Below are positions 38,098 to 49,642 of a stretch of 64,000 bases of DNA, one piece after another. The DNA is from Tetracladium setigerum. Its lineage: Eukaryota > Ascomycota > Leotiomycetes > Helotiales. Made by a program: the position numbers and the translations under genes. The notes beneath the pieces are model-generated. The model searched no databases and was not told where the DNA came from. It was given only the letters and a program-made list of their open reading frames with translations. The stretch covers positions 1,364,001-1,428,000 of the forward strand of contig PZJY01000010.1 of NCBI GenBank assembly GCA_031472005.1, written 5' to 3'. Numbering within the stretch: position 1 is the stretch's first letter; each line of letters starts with the position of its first letter.

Positions 38098-41000
38098 TTA
38101 CTGCAACATCTGGAACCTCGCATTATCCCTATAACTCTCACTCCTGGCGAGCAACTCTTCATGTCTGCCCGACTCGACCACCTTTCCACCCTCCACCACA
38201 AAAATGACATCCGCACGCATAACCGTATGCAAACGATGCGTAATCGCCAAAACTGTGATTCCCTCCGCTCTCACCACCCTCTCCAAGCCCTTCTGCAACG
38301 CCATCTCGCTATCAGCATCCAACGCACTCGTACTCTCATCCAACAGCAACAATCTTGGTTTCCTGACTAATGCTCTTGCAATCGTTAGACGCTGTCTCTG
38401 ACCACCTGAGAGTTGCGATCCGTTAGGTCCGCATTCGGTGTCGTATTTTTCAGGAGGGTCATGATGGTGTCGTGAATGTTGGCGAGTTTGCAGGCTTCTT
38501 CTATTTCGGCATCTGTGGCTTCGTGGTCTGGGCGTGCACCGAGGGAGACGTTGAAGCGGATTGTACCGTTGAAAAGAGCATTGTCTTGTGGGACGATGGC
38601 AATGTCGTCGCGGAAGTTGCGGTTGGAGACGGTGGTGTTGTCGAGGAGGACACTGCCCGTGGTGGGGTGGTACATTCCTTGGACGAGAGACATAATGGTT
38701 GATTTTCCGGCGCCAGAAGGACCGACTAGACCACAGAATTGACCAGGAGGGATGGTGAAGTTAATGTTTTGGAGAGTGAGTATGTTGGGGCGGTTAGGGT
38801 AAGAGAAGGAGACGTTATTGAAGGCGATGCTAGCGCCTCTTGAATTTGTTGGTGGTGACAGGTTGGTGGTGTTGTTTGCGAGTGCCTCGACATCCTTTTC
38901 AGAAGGTTCCTTGGGAGATTTAGAATCATCAACGATGGGTGAATTGCTGGAGCCAGCTTCGATGAGGCTGAGAATTCTGGAAGCTGATGCTCGAGATCGA
39001 GATACTTCGGGAGCAAGAGTAAACATCTGTCCCATAACGAGGCACTAACGAGCATAGAAATGAGGACGATGAAAAATTGCTTTTGGTCGTATTCTCCCTT
39101 CATGATGAGTTGCGAACCCCACCAATATGCGAAGGCATAGACGAAGAACCCCGTGCTTGTGGACATTGCAAGCCATACATTGGTATAAATGCTTGCACCA
39201 AGAATGTCTTTTCGCGACGCACTCAGAACTCGACGATATGTTCCCATGACTTCGTGTTCCAGTGACAAGGCTGAGATGGTTTTCATGGAGTTGACAGCTT
39301 CGACCGTAATGCTGATAGATTGAGCAAATGCTTTTGCGTGTCTCTCTTCGTATCTTGAGAGGGCGCGCAGTTGCATGATCCCTGATCCGAGAAGGATCGG
39401 AACCATTGTAAGGCATACAATGGCGATCTTCCAGGCGATGATATGCGAGAGGATGATAGCTACGAGGAAATTGACAAGAATTGAGAAGATGGTTCCCATG
39501 ATAGAGCCACTGAAGCCACCGATGGCAGCACTGTCTTTTGTGATGACAGATAGAAGCATTGACGGATCACGGTCACCAGACTGATGCCATTCCACACTTT
39601 GCTCGAACATTGATCGGAAAGACAAAACTCGGATCGAGTGCAGGAGTCGCTCAGCAACGACTCCAAAGGAAGCCCAACTGATAAAATTGGCAAAGAACTC
39701 AACAACAGCAAGCATGAACAGCATTCCGGCGAAGAAACGACCAAGAGTTAAGATTCGACTGGGGTGGTGCTGCAGGGATTCAATTCTCCAACAGTATGTC
39801 CCAAAATCAGACCTGACGCAGAATATGTGCATCCGACAATGACGGCCGCAAACATGGCAAGTAGGAGCCATGAAAAGTTCGGGCGAACGAATCGGCCAAT
39901 GTGCTTGAGGACCATCTTGAAAGGCTGGTTGGAATCTAACCCAGCGTTTTCATCCTTCTCGGTGGCTACCTCTTCCTTTGAAACATCTTCATTTCCTGGA
40001 GCAGCCTCGAATTTTTCAGATGAAATGTCAAGCGAATCATCTCTGGTACTTGTACTTGACATTGCGTCACTTTGATCATGCGAGCCAAGGGCTTGAAGGT
40101 TCACCATTCCAGCAAACACTCCATTCTTGGCAACAAGCTCTTCGTAAGTGCCTTCTTCCACGACAGCACCAGCTTTCAGAACAATAATTTTATCGGCGTT
40201 TCGAATAGTTGACAGACGATGGGCAATTGAAATGACAGTCCTGTCCTTTGTCACTCTATCAAAGGCTGCTTGGATACGTTGTTCGCTGGCGGAATCAAGA
40301 GAAGCTGTTGCCTCGTCCAGAATCAAAACCTTCGGGTTTCGAACCATTGCTCGAGCGAGAGAAATTCTCTGCCTTTGACCACCACTGACTGACTTTCCAA
40401 GAGTGCCAACGAGTGTACCATAACCATCCTCAAGTTGGCTAATGAAGTGCGCCGAATCCGAAAGTTCCGCTGCGCGAGTAACCCTCTCAATGATTTCGGC
40501 AATAAGAGGATCGTCTACCTTGGGTAAAGTTTTGAGCCGTCTGGCCTCAGCAGCAATTTGACCGAGTTTTGGCCCAAGCAGGACCTGTCTCAAGTTTTCA
40601 TCTCCCTCAAGTGGCGAGTTCACAAGACCCAATGCAATGTTTTCCAGAATAGAGCGGTCAAGAAGCGATGGTTCTTGCTGAACCAGACTGATCAAACCTC
40701 GCAAGCTTCTGATATTCAGATCAGTCAGAGGCTGGTTGTCAAACAAGACGGCCCGCCGCTGGGATCGTGTAGACGCGCAATGAGGGTGGCAATTGTAGAC
40801 TTTCCGCTTCCAGATGGACCAACAATTGCAGTGAACTTTCCAGCTGGGAAAGAAAGATCAACATTCTGAAGTACCGGGTCGTCTGGCCGAGAGGGATACG
40901 CGAATGTGACATTTTTGAATTCGATGGCGCCTGGGGAGTCTTGCAAGAGGCGCTGTCCTGTAGTAGAAGTCCCATCCAAAAGGGTCGAACTGTCCATATC

Positions 41001-42252
41001 TTTCTTTAACCTTTCAAAAGCAGCCGAAGCGCCCCAAAGAGTGGTAGAAGAGGGGCCACTGAACCGAGGATTACGCAAGCTATTGATGGTAATTAGTACG
41101 ATGTGCCACTGCCAAAAAGCGTCAAAATTTTACTTACCATCAACGACAATGAAGACAACTGTGTAGATATCTCCAATCGACGCGCCACCGGTTTTTCCCC
41201 CAGCTAGTTTGGAAATCATGATACTTCCCTGCCAGTATGCCAGAGCATTGGCTGAGTATGCGATGAAATACAAAAAGCCAGCCTGAACACCAATGCTCAT
41301 ACCCTTCTTGATGCCTTCGGTGCGTGCAACTGACATGTGCTCCGCGAATTTTTTCTCCAGTCGTGGCCCAGCTCCAAACGCATCCACAACAGCAATGTGG
41401 GACAAAGCCTCCGAAGCGATTGATGATGCAGCTGCAACACTTTCGGCTACTTTGATGGAGAACTTTTGAGTGTAGCCACCTCCAATCAATGCAACCAGTA
41501 GAAAAGCTGGTACAAGTGATACAAGCATACCAGCCAGCCTTGCTTCCTTGATGAAAGCAACTACATAGGCGGTCACGAAGAACGAAAGACTGCCAATGAA
41601 GACACCAACCTTCTCGCATGTACCGGACTGAACAGCTTGAATGTCGCCATTGAGACGTGAGGATACATCTCCAGCATGTCTCTTATCGAAGAAAGATTGA
41701 TCTTGGCGCAAGAGGCTTGAAAAGTATCGTTCTCGCAGACGTTGGGCAAGACGTTGGCTGACCAGATTCCAAGAGACGATATGGGTGAATGAAAGAGCAA
41801 ATCCAGCGATGGCGATGTAGACAGTCGTCAACACTTTGTTGTTGATGTCACTTTCGTACGAGAATGAGGTGCCATTGGCGTCTGCTTCGCATGTGGCACC
41901 ATTGAGATCATTGACAAGTTGACCAAACAAAATAGCCATCAACGGGAAAGGAATTCCAGCTGCAATGGCAGACACAGTACCAACCGCAATGAGGGCGACA
42001 TCTACGTATGTTGCTCCAAAGAAGAGCAATTGAACGTAGAGTAAAAACTAGACTACAAGTCAATACGAATGCTTCAAACGGGGTGCGAGGTTCCTGGAAG
42101 GTGCATGCTTAACTTACTGGTGAGCCAGCCTTTTCTTGGTCCGGCTTTGGCGTCGTATCGTCCGAAGCTGGAGGAGTTGTGGCAGAAGGGGTTCTTGTGA
42201 GAGCTCCGCTGGGCTCAGGGCCGTCATTTTTGTCGGTTGGTCCAACACCCAT
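38098..42252 (-). CDS. Full-size ABC-B (MDR-type) transporter; five frameshifts
   Basis: Exons 42252-42118, 42047-41138 and 41079-38098; restoring five single bases gives 1343 aa. The layout is TMD-NBD-TMD-NBD. NBD1 has GPSGSGKST (Walker A), VSGGQRQR and VLILDEATASLD. NBD2 has GPSGAGKST, LSGGQRQR and LLLLDESTSALD. Full ABC-B proteins next to sidD/NPS6 genes are known in other ascomycetes (sitT-like), where they may export siderophore or other compounds. Breaks are at plus-strand runs 41032-41035, 40752-40754, 39761-39764, 39031-39033 and 38453-38454, each one base short. In each case one more base rejoins conserved sequence, for example LWGQMFTLAPE and YDTECGPNGSQLSGG. A true pseudogene is possible but less likely, as no other damage is seen. 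The start region shares a SreA-type site with the divergent GNAT gene. Confidence 0.85.
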
Positions 42253-43595
42253 GGTTCAAGATCTTCCGCCGAACAACTATTAAGATGCTGGGACAATCTA
42301 GATGGATGATTGTATGAATTGAGGCAACAGCAATTCTCCAGCTCGTGAGGTCTCCAAGTCACTGGTATGTACAAATGAGGCAGCTGAGAGCGACATGAAA
42401 AGAAAAGGCGTATATGATGAAATGAATGCAGAGCTATGCAATTAGGTAATTGAAGCTTAGCATGTTGTTCGAATGCCGATGCCCCAGTATAAATTGTGCC
42501 TCTCATAACTTGGCGAGCAGGCATAGTTTCATGATCGCCAGCATCGGGTGATGATCCCAAATGGTGTGAGCCAGTAGTGAAGCCCAAGATGTCGTTCCCC
42601 TACTCCTCCACGTCTTCTAGCAAATTGAGGGAGTGCATGAAGTGGCAGCAGCGCATGACATTGATAGCGCCACCCTGTTGACACTATAATGCCGATCTCG
42701 GACAGGAATCGGAGAGCGTGGGGATGAGGAGGTGTCGGCGTATTGAGCAGGTAGTGGCTGTATGCACCTCTAACCGAGCAGCAGGATGCTTAGATGCGGG
42801 ACTTCGAAAACTCTTCATCCATGATGCCTGGTCGGTCATTCAGAATAATCAGATGGTGCTGGCGACAGGCGGGAAGATGTGGATAATGTGTGGATGTCCG
42901 CCCCCCAAGGAATGCAGATTTAGCGTGGAAAATTTGATCTGATAAGATTATTGACCCTGATCTTGCGGGTCCCGATCCCTGTTGATCTTGGCCAGCGGAC
43001 AAAATGCCTCTTGCGTCCTCCCGCATCATGTCAAGAGATATTTGTCGAGCTCGATGTGACGCACCAATTGATTTGTGGCAAAAGCCCTAGGAGGAAGGTT
43101 GAAGATATACTGTACACTAGCGAGCTTTTGGGAGGTGGCCCTCCATCTGATTACATTTGGCCCATATTTGACGGATAGATCCTGGCAGCCCCTTCTCCCT
43201 TGGTGGTAGCATGCACTTCGTATTCTTGTGAAGTGTAGAATTTGTCGGACAGTTCTAATGAGACCGATATTCACCTCGCTTAGGTTGACTTGATTGCCTT
43301 GGGTTGCTTGGGTTTACTTGGTTGACGGCGGAATGGTTGTGCCATTGCAGCAGATGTGGAAAATGCTGTCGGCCGTGTGGAGAGGAGCAAAACCCATGTG
43401 TTTGCTTTCTTATACCCCGCTGGTCCATCCCTTGAAGCTGGAAACTCAAGCTCCCTTCACCATCACTTTATTCTTTTTCCCAGACCACCTTTCTGTCTTG
43501 CTTCACTGGTCTCGTCCACTTCGACTGCATACTCAATTAGCTCGCCAGCACCTTGTCGATCAGACAACGTACCCCCAAAAAGCAAGATCGTCACC
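42253..43595. other. Divergent region, ABC transporter / GNAT
   Basis: A 1.3-kb spacer between divergent starts. It contains the exact GATA-type site at 42937. No supported gene is seen. Confidence 0.5.
42937..42945 (+). promoter_or_regulatory. SreA-type GATA site ATCTGATAA
   Basis: Exact ATCTGATAA, followed at once by GATTA. It lies about 0.69 kb upstream of the ABC transporter and 0.65 kb upstream of the GNAT, so could serve both. Confidence 0.65.
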
Positions 43596-44634
43596 ATGCG
43601 GCCCATTATTATGCCGGCACTGGTGCCAGACATCAAGAGAATCTATGACATCTATTTTGCGGCTTTTGAACATGAGAAAATGGCCCAGATCATGCTGAAG
43701 ATCCTCTTTCCAGGGGGTATCACAGATGAATTCCGTGCAGCGCATACCGTGAATACACTGGCGTTCTGGAATATTTGCTCGTACCAGTACACGATGAAAT
43801 GTCTGGACCTCGATAGTGGAGAGATCGTGGAATGCTACTTGCAGATATGCACGTCAAGCCCAGGACTGTAGAGGAACGACAGAACTTTGGAGTTCCATGG
43901 TTGGAGGGTGCTGAGAAGGAGCGCGCCGAAAAGGTTTTGAATCCGCTCTGGGAGGCGAAAGAGAAGCTTTGGGGAGGCCGTCCTTACATATGTAAGTTCT
44001 CCGTGGCACTAGTGCTACCGTCAGCCTTCCATCGGGGATTGTGCCGCGAACAAATCGGGAAAGACAACGAAGCTAATCACATACCAGATGTGCATGTTAT
44101 TGCAATTAACCCTGATCATCAAGGAAAGCACGCGGGGATTGAATTGATCCGTTGGGTAAGAATGCATTTCTAAATATCTGTGGACCGAGAGACTGATCCG
44201 TAGAACTAGGGAATGGACATAGGAGAAAAGTCCCAACTACCAATCTATTGCGAAGCTTCCCCGACAACGTACAAGTTGTACTTGAAGTTCGGATTCAAGC
44301 AGGTGAAGGAAAAGTTGATACACAAGAAAGAAGTGCTTGGGACAGAAACGGATATTGAAGTTCCATTGATGGTTTGGATGCCATCAGGTGCGGGGGCCTG
44401 TCTTTTGATGAGTGGAGGGAAAGTGGCTATCCATCGTGGGAGACTGTTGCAAAGACAAACGAAGCGCGGAAAGCAATTGAGGCAGAGGCCACAAAGGAAA
44501 CCGCTGTCTCAGAGACGAGTGAGATCTCGAAGACAACCGAGGCAAAGTCAGCTGACGTGTTGAAGACGAAGGAGGAGGCCCCCAAGGTTGAGAAGAAGGC
44601 CAAGAAGAGTTCGAGCTGGAAGTGTTGGAAGTGA
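43596..44634 (+). CDS. GNAT-family N-acetyltransferase (two frameshifts)
   Basis: Exons 43596-43991, 44088-44155 and 44210-44634; two restored bases give 296 aa. The core HVIAINPDHQGKHAG is the acetyl-CoA pyrophosphate loop (Q/RxxGxG/A) of GNATs, followed by CEASPTTYKLYLKFGF, the C-terminal beta5-alpha4 part. The last 60 residues are Lys/Glu/Ala-rich. This is a fungal stand-alone GNAT and does not look like the SidF/SidL hydroxyornithine acyltransferases, so a part in siderophore making is not shown; the shared promoter region makes it possible. The first break is at GG 43829-43830, where one more G gives EIVGMLLADMHVKP. The second is at G5 44392-44396, where one more G gives SGAGGLSFDEWRESG. 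The catalytic substrate is unknown. Confidence 0.78.
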
Positions 44635-46084
44635 AAGAAGGTGATTTCCACGTCATATTGGGCTATCGACCAGGTGTAATGTCTTGCTTTGGCGCCAGGT
44701 TGGGATTGAATTTTGGGAGTTAGGCCTGTATCGTGACTGTTGTAGAATATCCGTACACAGACAGTAATGAGAGACTTTACCGCATCATCCCACCTTCAGC
44801 TTTCTGATTGGCGAGTGAATAGTTGTTGGATGTAATGGACTGTTGGTATAATCGAAGTCAGGGAGTGAGGTGTGATGATGTTGTATCGAGGTGAAGAACC
44901 ATGCTGTACATCAGGCTCAAATATACGTGACATTCACGTGATATTAACTCTGAGATGAGTTTCAACAGTATTGAGAGATCGTAATGACATACATTTTATC
45001 ACATGAATGCGCTAGAATCTCCATCAGAAAAAATCCGCAGAGGTTGCAAGAAATGGTGAGGGAGGTTGACAGAAGTGCACCACGGTTAACGAACCAACTG
45101 TCGCTTGACCGATATGAGAGTGAGAACACTGGATATGCGGTGTACACTTTGGTAAGTCTGTTGGTAAGTCTGTTGTATTCGTTGTGTCTAAAAATGGAAA
45201 GAGAGATAGTCTCGGGGTATTACAATGGCATGGTCACGTGTCCACCTCTTCCCTCTAGGTAGGTACCTTAAATACTACTACGTTACATCATGTAATACCA
45301 ACACTAGCAAATTCTCAGAAAGAGAGAGAGTCGTATCGGCCTGTACGTCAATACAAAGCAGCAACGCTGAGCCATAACCTTAGCCTCTGGGATTGACCGT
45401 ATAAAAAAGACATTAGTGACCTGAAAATCTTGTTGCAAACGCACTGCAAACGAAGTACTTTCCAAGTACCTTTGTTCGACGAATCCCAAAATCAAGTTCA
45501 AAATCCAAACGTAACACTGAGAACCAAGAACCAAATGCAAGAACCAAAAACCACTACCAGTATCCAACACTGATATCCAACAGTTATATTACCCATCCAG
45601 CCAATAATGAAAGAGCTCAGTGGTGGTCAGTTACTCGCTAGTCGCTGGCAGATTTTAAGGAAAATCGAATCGATAAGGTGGTGAAATCAATAAATTGGAC
45701 TATCGAGAGCGCCCCGGAGTCGCAATTACTCAATTCGGTTGTAAAGAGCTTGTGCACAAGGAAGACCTCTTCTCGGTGTCTCGACATGAACTCCAACCTT
45801 GACAGGAGCTTGACGAAAGTCCCGTAACGTTATAAGTAAAACAAATGCGATTTTTAATTCGTAGTAGATTGGATCTGCATTGTGCTGTGTAACGCAAGAG
45901 CAAGCGGACTACACGATAATTTGGAGATATCAAGTTAGGCTGTGAACTCAAAGAGAGTTGATCTCTGCCCATGAAATGATGGTTTACCACTTGGCTAACA
46001 TACCCGACCACATCCTCATTCTCAACATACAGAAAGAGCGTGATTTGAAAACTGCTTGCTGTTAATACAGAAAGTATGTTTCTA
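44635..46084. other. Intergenic between GNAT and MITE
   Basis: About 1.45 kb with no supportable coding frame. It marks the move from the iron cluster to a less ordered region. Confidence 0.5.
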
Positions 46085-46283
46085 CAGTGATACCAGGGTA
46101 TTAATTATATGGCGCCTTGGCTGTAACTCTCGCCACTTGAAACTACTCAAGGATAGCACAGATAAAAATTTGGATTATTGGCCGGCCAATAATCCTAGTA
46201 ATGAGTTAAAAGTAGCAATTTAAACGTCCGCTTTGACTTAGCTTGAGCTAAGGCGCTATATAATTCATACCCTGGTATCACTG
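46085..46283. mobile_element. Palindromic MITE with TA flanks (Tc1/mariner- or pogo-like)
   Basis: A 199-bp non-coding element. Terminal inverted repeats of 38 bp at 46085-46122 and 46246-46283 match at 35 of 38 positions and begin CAGTGATACCAGGGTAT. TA dinucleotides flank both ends (46083-46084 and 46284-46285), the target duplication of Tc1/mariner-type elements, and CAGT ends recall pogo. A perfect 24-bp palindrome at 46172-46195 (half-site GGATTATTGGCC) sits within one base of the element's centre. There is no open frame for a transposase, so it would move only with help from an outside enzyme. No second copy is seen in this window. Confidence 0.85.
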
Positions 46284-46575
46284 TATTCTTGGCCCTTCGA
46301 AGTCTTAGATTGTATCTGTAACAGCTGCATGAGATATGCGACTTAATATGCAGGATTTCCTCCCTCTGAACTATTGTTGCTTTATTAACTCGATATGCCG
46401 TTCACGAAAAAACTGATATTGTCTTGATAAAAATTGTATTTGCAAAAATTTAACAGAAGAAGAGAATGTATGTACAAAATATGAGTAGAAATGAAAGACT
46501 TCGAAGGATTGTGGTGGTAATATCTTCAAGCTTAGAAACCCGTTCTTCCGTCAAAATTCACCACATACCGACGGC

Positions 46576-48148
46576 TTACGCAGTTGCACCTCCCAAGGTC
46601 AAGGTATAGTCAATTCCAGTATTGACGTCGCTAGTCAAAGTGAAAGGATTATACTGAATAAGATTCGGGGTATTGGCGACGACAACAGCAGCCTCTTCCG
46701 AGGCAGAGACCGAAGCTGAAGCAGATCCACCATTGAAGTCGACGTATCGGGTAGCTCCAGAGCTAGTATTGCGGATTGATAGGGTAGCTGTGTAACTTCC
46801 ACTGGTAGAGATACTGGCAGTCACTGTCACGGCGCCGGATTTCGTGAGCGGGATGATGTTGGCTCCCATGTATCGCGGACGACGAGCAGACTTGACTCGG
46901 TAGACTCCATTGCCTTGTGAATCAAGGTTGGCATAGTTGAAGCGGCTGCGTTGGCTCAAGAAGACTTGCTGAGCGGAGGGGTGACCGATATCAACGAATG
47001 CCATACGCGCCCAGTAACGGCCGACGACCTTCTGGATCGATGCTCCAGTGGAGAGACGAGCGTAGGTGTGGAGTGGGGTTTCATCACTGCCCTTGTTGTA
47101 TTGATTGAAACCCTCTCGAATCGTGTTTCTTCCCAGTCCGGCGTAATTGTCGGGATTGTAGGTCAGGAAACTTAGGAACGGCCAGGCTTGATAATAGTTT
47201 CCAGTGTCTACTGATCCATCCACGATGACTTGGAAAGAGTCGCCGATCACCTTATCCAGCTCAATCTCAGTGGCACTCGTGGCTTGACCATATTTTGACC
47301 TGGCTTCAGCACAGATGGGTGAGGTCTTATATGTATCAGCTACCCAGTTGGCAACTGTCTCCCACCAGGCTCCGGTGCGGCCCTGATCGACCCAGGTCTT
47401 TGAAGAGTAGGTAAGACCATGACCATACTCATGAACCGTTACACCTGGTACAGTTGTATAGGCAGCGCGGACCTCGAGCCAAGAGATTCCCTGGTCTGCA
47501 TGCATAACACCAGCAGCTCCGGGGAGATTATCGTTGATGTAGAGATTCACCTTGGTGTATGGACCGTCCGCATCCGTGGTGTCGGTAAAGGAGAGGCCGG
47601 ATGATCGCCAGCCAAAAGTACCAACAAAGCAGCTGTATGCGGCTTCAAGCATGTTCAGAGCGCTGGTGGAAGCACTAGTACTGCTTGCGCCGTAGACACG
47701 AAAATGCGCAGAATCGGCGAAGGTACTCCCTCCTGGACCAATATTTGGATTAGCAGTGTACGACGCCGTCGTTCCTCCTGCTGTAGTAGTCGTTGCTGCT
47801 CTGGTAGTAGAGGTTGTCAAAACTCTCAGAGTCGTAGCGGTCGTTGTAGTCACGACTCTGAGAGTTGTGGTGGTCGTTGCCGCTCTACTCGTCGTGACAG
47901 GGCTATCACCAGGTAGGCATTGGGAATACCATTGATTTTGGGCCCTAAAGAGCAGGTTAGTCTCACAGGAAGGATCGAAAGCCATAGACCCTCATGTGTT
48001 GCATCTACTTACACACAGTTTGATCCACCAACACAAGTGGTAGGGCCGGTCCAGCCCGTTCCTCCACATTGTCCCAAGGCTGCTGTTGGGCTTGCACTGA
48101 GGCAACAAGGCCTGACAGCACGAGTGTGCGCATAGTAGATGTATACAT
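46576..48148 (-). CDS. Secreted CBM1-DUF6055 protein with HEXXH site (one frameshift)
   Basis: Exons 48148-48013 and 47944-46576, about 501 aa with one base restored. A signal peptide (MYTSTMRTLVLSGLVASVQA) is followed by a fungal CBM1 cellulose-binding module: QCGGTGWTGPTTC across to NQWYSQCLPG, with all the Cys and aromatics, split by the intron. A Thr-rich linker with RVVTTTT-type repeats leads into a DUF6055-like domain that has VHEYGHGLTY, an HEXXH zinc-peptidase motif, and a later WWETVANW that could give a third ligand. A C-terminal beta-rich region follows. It is likely a secreted wall- or substrate-bound metallopeptidase-like protein. The break lies in the AAGG stretch at 48076-48079; one more base joins the signal peptide to the CBM1 frame. 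The start could also be Met at 48133. Confidence 0.82.
47757..47900. repeat. Thr-linker minisatellite
   Basis: Imperfect repeats coding the Thr-rich linker between CBM1 and the catalytic-like domain. They include AACTCTCAGAGTCG and its near reverse complement CGACTCTGAGAGTTGTGG, so the segment can also fold back on itself. Such repeats commonly vary in length between strains. Confidence 0.7.
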
Positions 48149-49642
48149 AGCGAAAAAATTCAAGAAGGCGAAAGCGAAAGGACGACTCAAGAAGGAAGGT
48201 GAGAAAGCAACAAACAAGAATTAGACCAGAATTCATGAAGGACAAGACAAGAAACCTAGAAGCATTCTAGGAACTTCTAGTATATATATGCCTAGGTACC
48301 TAGGTACATATACCATGCCTCCCCAAGAAACAGGCATCGTGAGAGCGAGAATACGAAAGGGACGTCCTTGGCTCACTCAAAGGCAAACAAAAAATCTGTG
48401 CTAGAGTAATATTTGATGGTATTAAGAGATCAACTCTAAAACATGCCCTAGCCGAGTCGAATCTAGCAATCCAATGTATGCATTGTGCGCCTTTGAGACT
48501 ATGCAATCGCCTGATTCGGGTGGCCAGTGAGGTAAAAGGTAATTTAAAGAAAGGAAGATTGATTGACTGTTCCTATTTCATTCTAATTCTGATGAAAAAG
48601 GATGAACGTTCCCTTCCCCACAGAGTCGGCAATATATTAATTTTCCCCCACAAAATTCGCACCAATTGGGTCAGATTTGCTGGGACCAATGACACGGCTT
48701 TGCTGGGTTGGCCCAGACGGCTGGATCCCGAGTAGGCAACTCATAAGCCCCTCGAAACGACGTCAATTTGCAACGGATGTTAATTCTTATTAATTATAAA
48801 TTGAGAGCATGGCCCTGCTTCGTAACTCCGAGGAGAAGAAAACGGTTTGATTCTGCGACCGGAAGTCCTAGATGTAGCAACGGAAAACTAGGTACGAGGA
48901 AGTGAGGTTAACGATTAACGGATAAAGGAACCGCTGTGCCGGGTGGGCGAAGAAAGGTATACAGATCAGTGAAGTCAGCAGGTCATTCTACCTATGGATC
49001 TTTTGAAGTCAGCAATGTTGATTGAGGGGTATCCGAGCGCGAAGTTAGTTGTTAGTTGTGAGAAGGCCAGGCAGGAAAATAAGAGGTTGAAGGTGAAGAT
49101 GAGGCATTTGGAGAATTGCTATTAGGGAATTTAGTGGGTTTAAGAAGCAAATTACAGTGGCCAAATGGTGGAGAGCTTCTTGCGGTGGGTGAAGGCCCAA
49201 CCCCTCGGAAACTCTTGGCATTGCTTACCTCGTAATTAATTATGTTAAGCGAGAGAGAAGCGTGTTTGAGCGAGGAAACCGTGTCGACACAGTGTCACAG
49301 ATCCGGGTACCTATGGGTGATGATTGTGGAGATATTGGTAAACTTGGATTGGAGGAGGCTGAGTCACTCAGACCTGCTACTATGCAAAACCAAAGGAAAA
49401 GAAATAGAAATAATTATAGACAGTCGATCTCAACAATTCTCCAACAATGCCGCAACATGCGAAATTCTAAATACCAAATCTCGATTCCCGTCATTTCTTT
49501 CTACTTCAGTCTTGTACAGGAAAGCTAAAGGAGCGAAAGGGCCTCTGTGTTACGGCCTTATGTCCACTGTTTGTACAGCTTGTTCGCTTTCTCTCTAGAA
49601 AGGAGCCATTGACTTTTTCTAATCTTGTATCATAAATCTAGA
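48149..49642. other. Intergenic, AT-rich
   Basis: About 1.5 kb without a supportable gene. A frame at 49242-49598 shows no domain and no intron signals. It contains the promoter of the CBM1 gene and the 3' flank of the MFS gene. Confidence 0.45.

Noticed and set aside
43596..44634. GNAT as a SidF/SidL-type hydroxyornithine acyltransferase.
   Set aside because: Length and motifs are those of a small stand-alone GNAT, and the longer siderophore acyltransferase features are missing.
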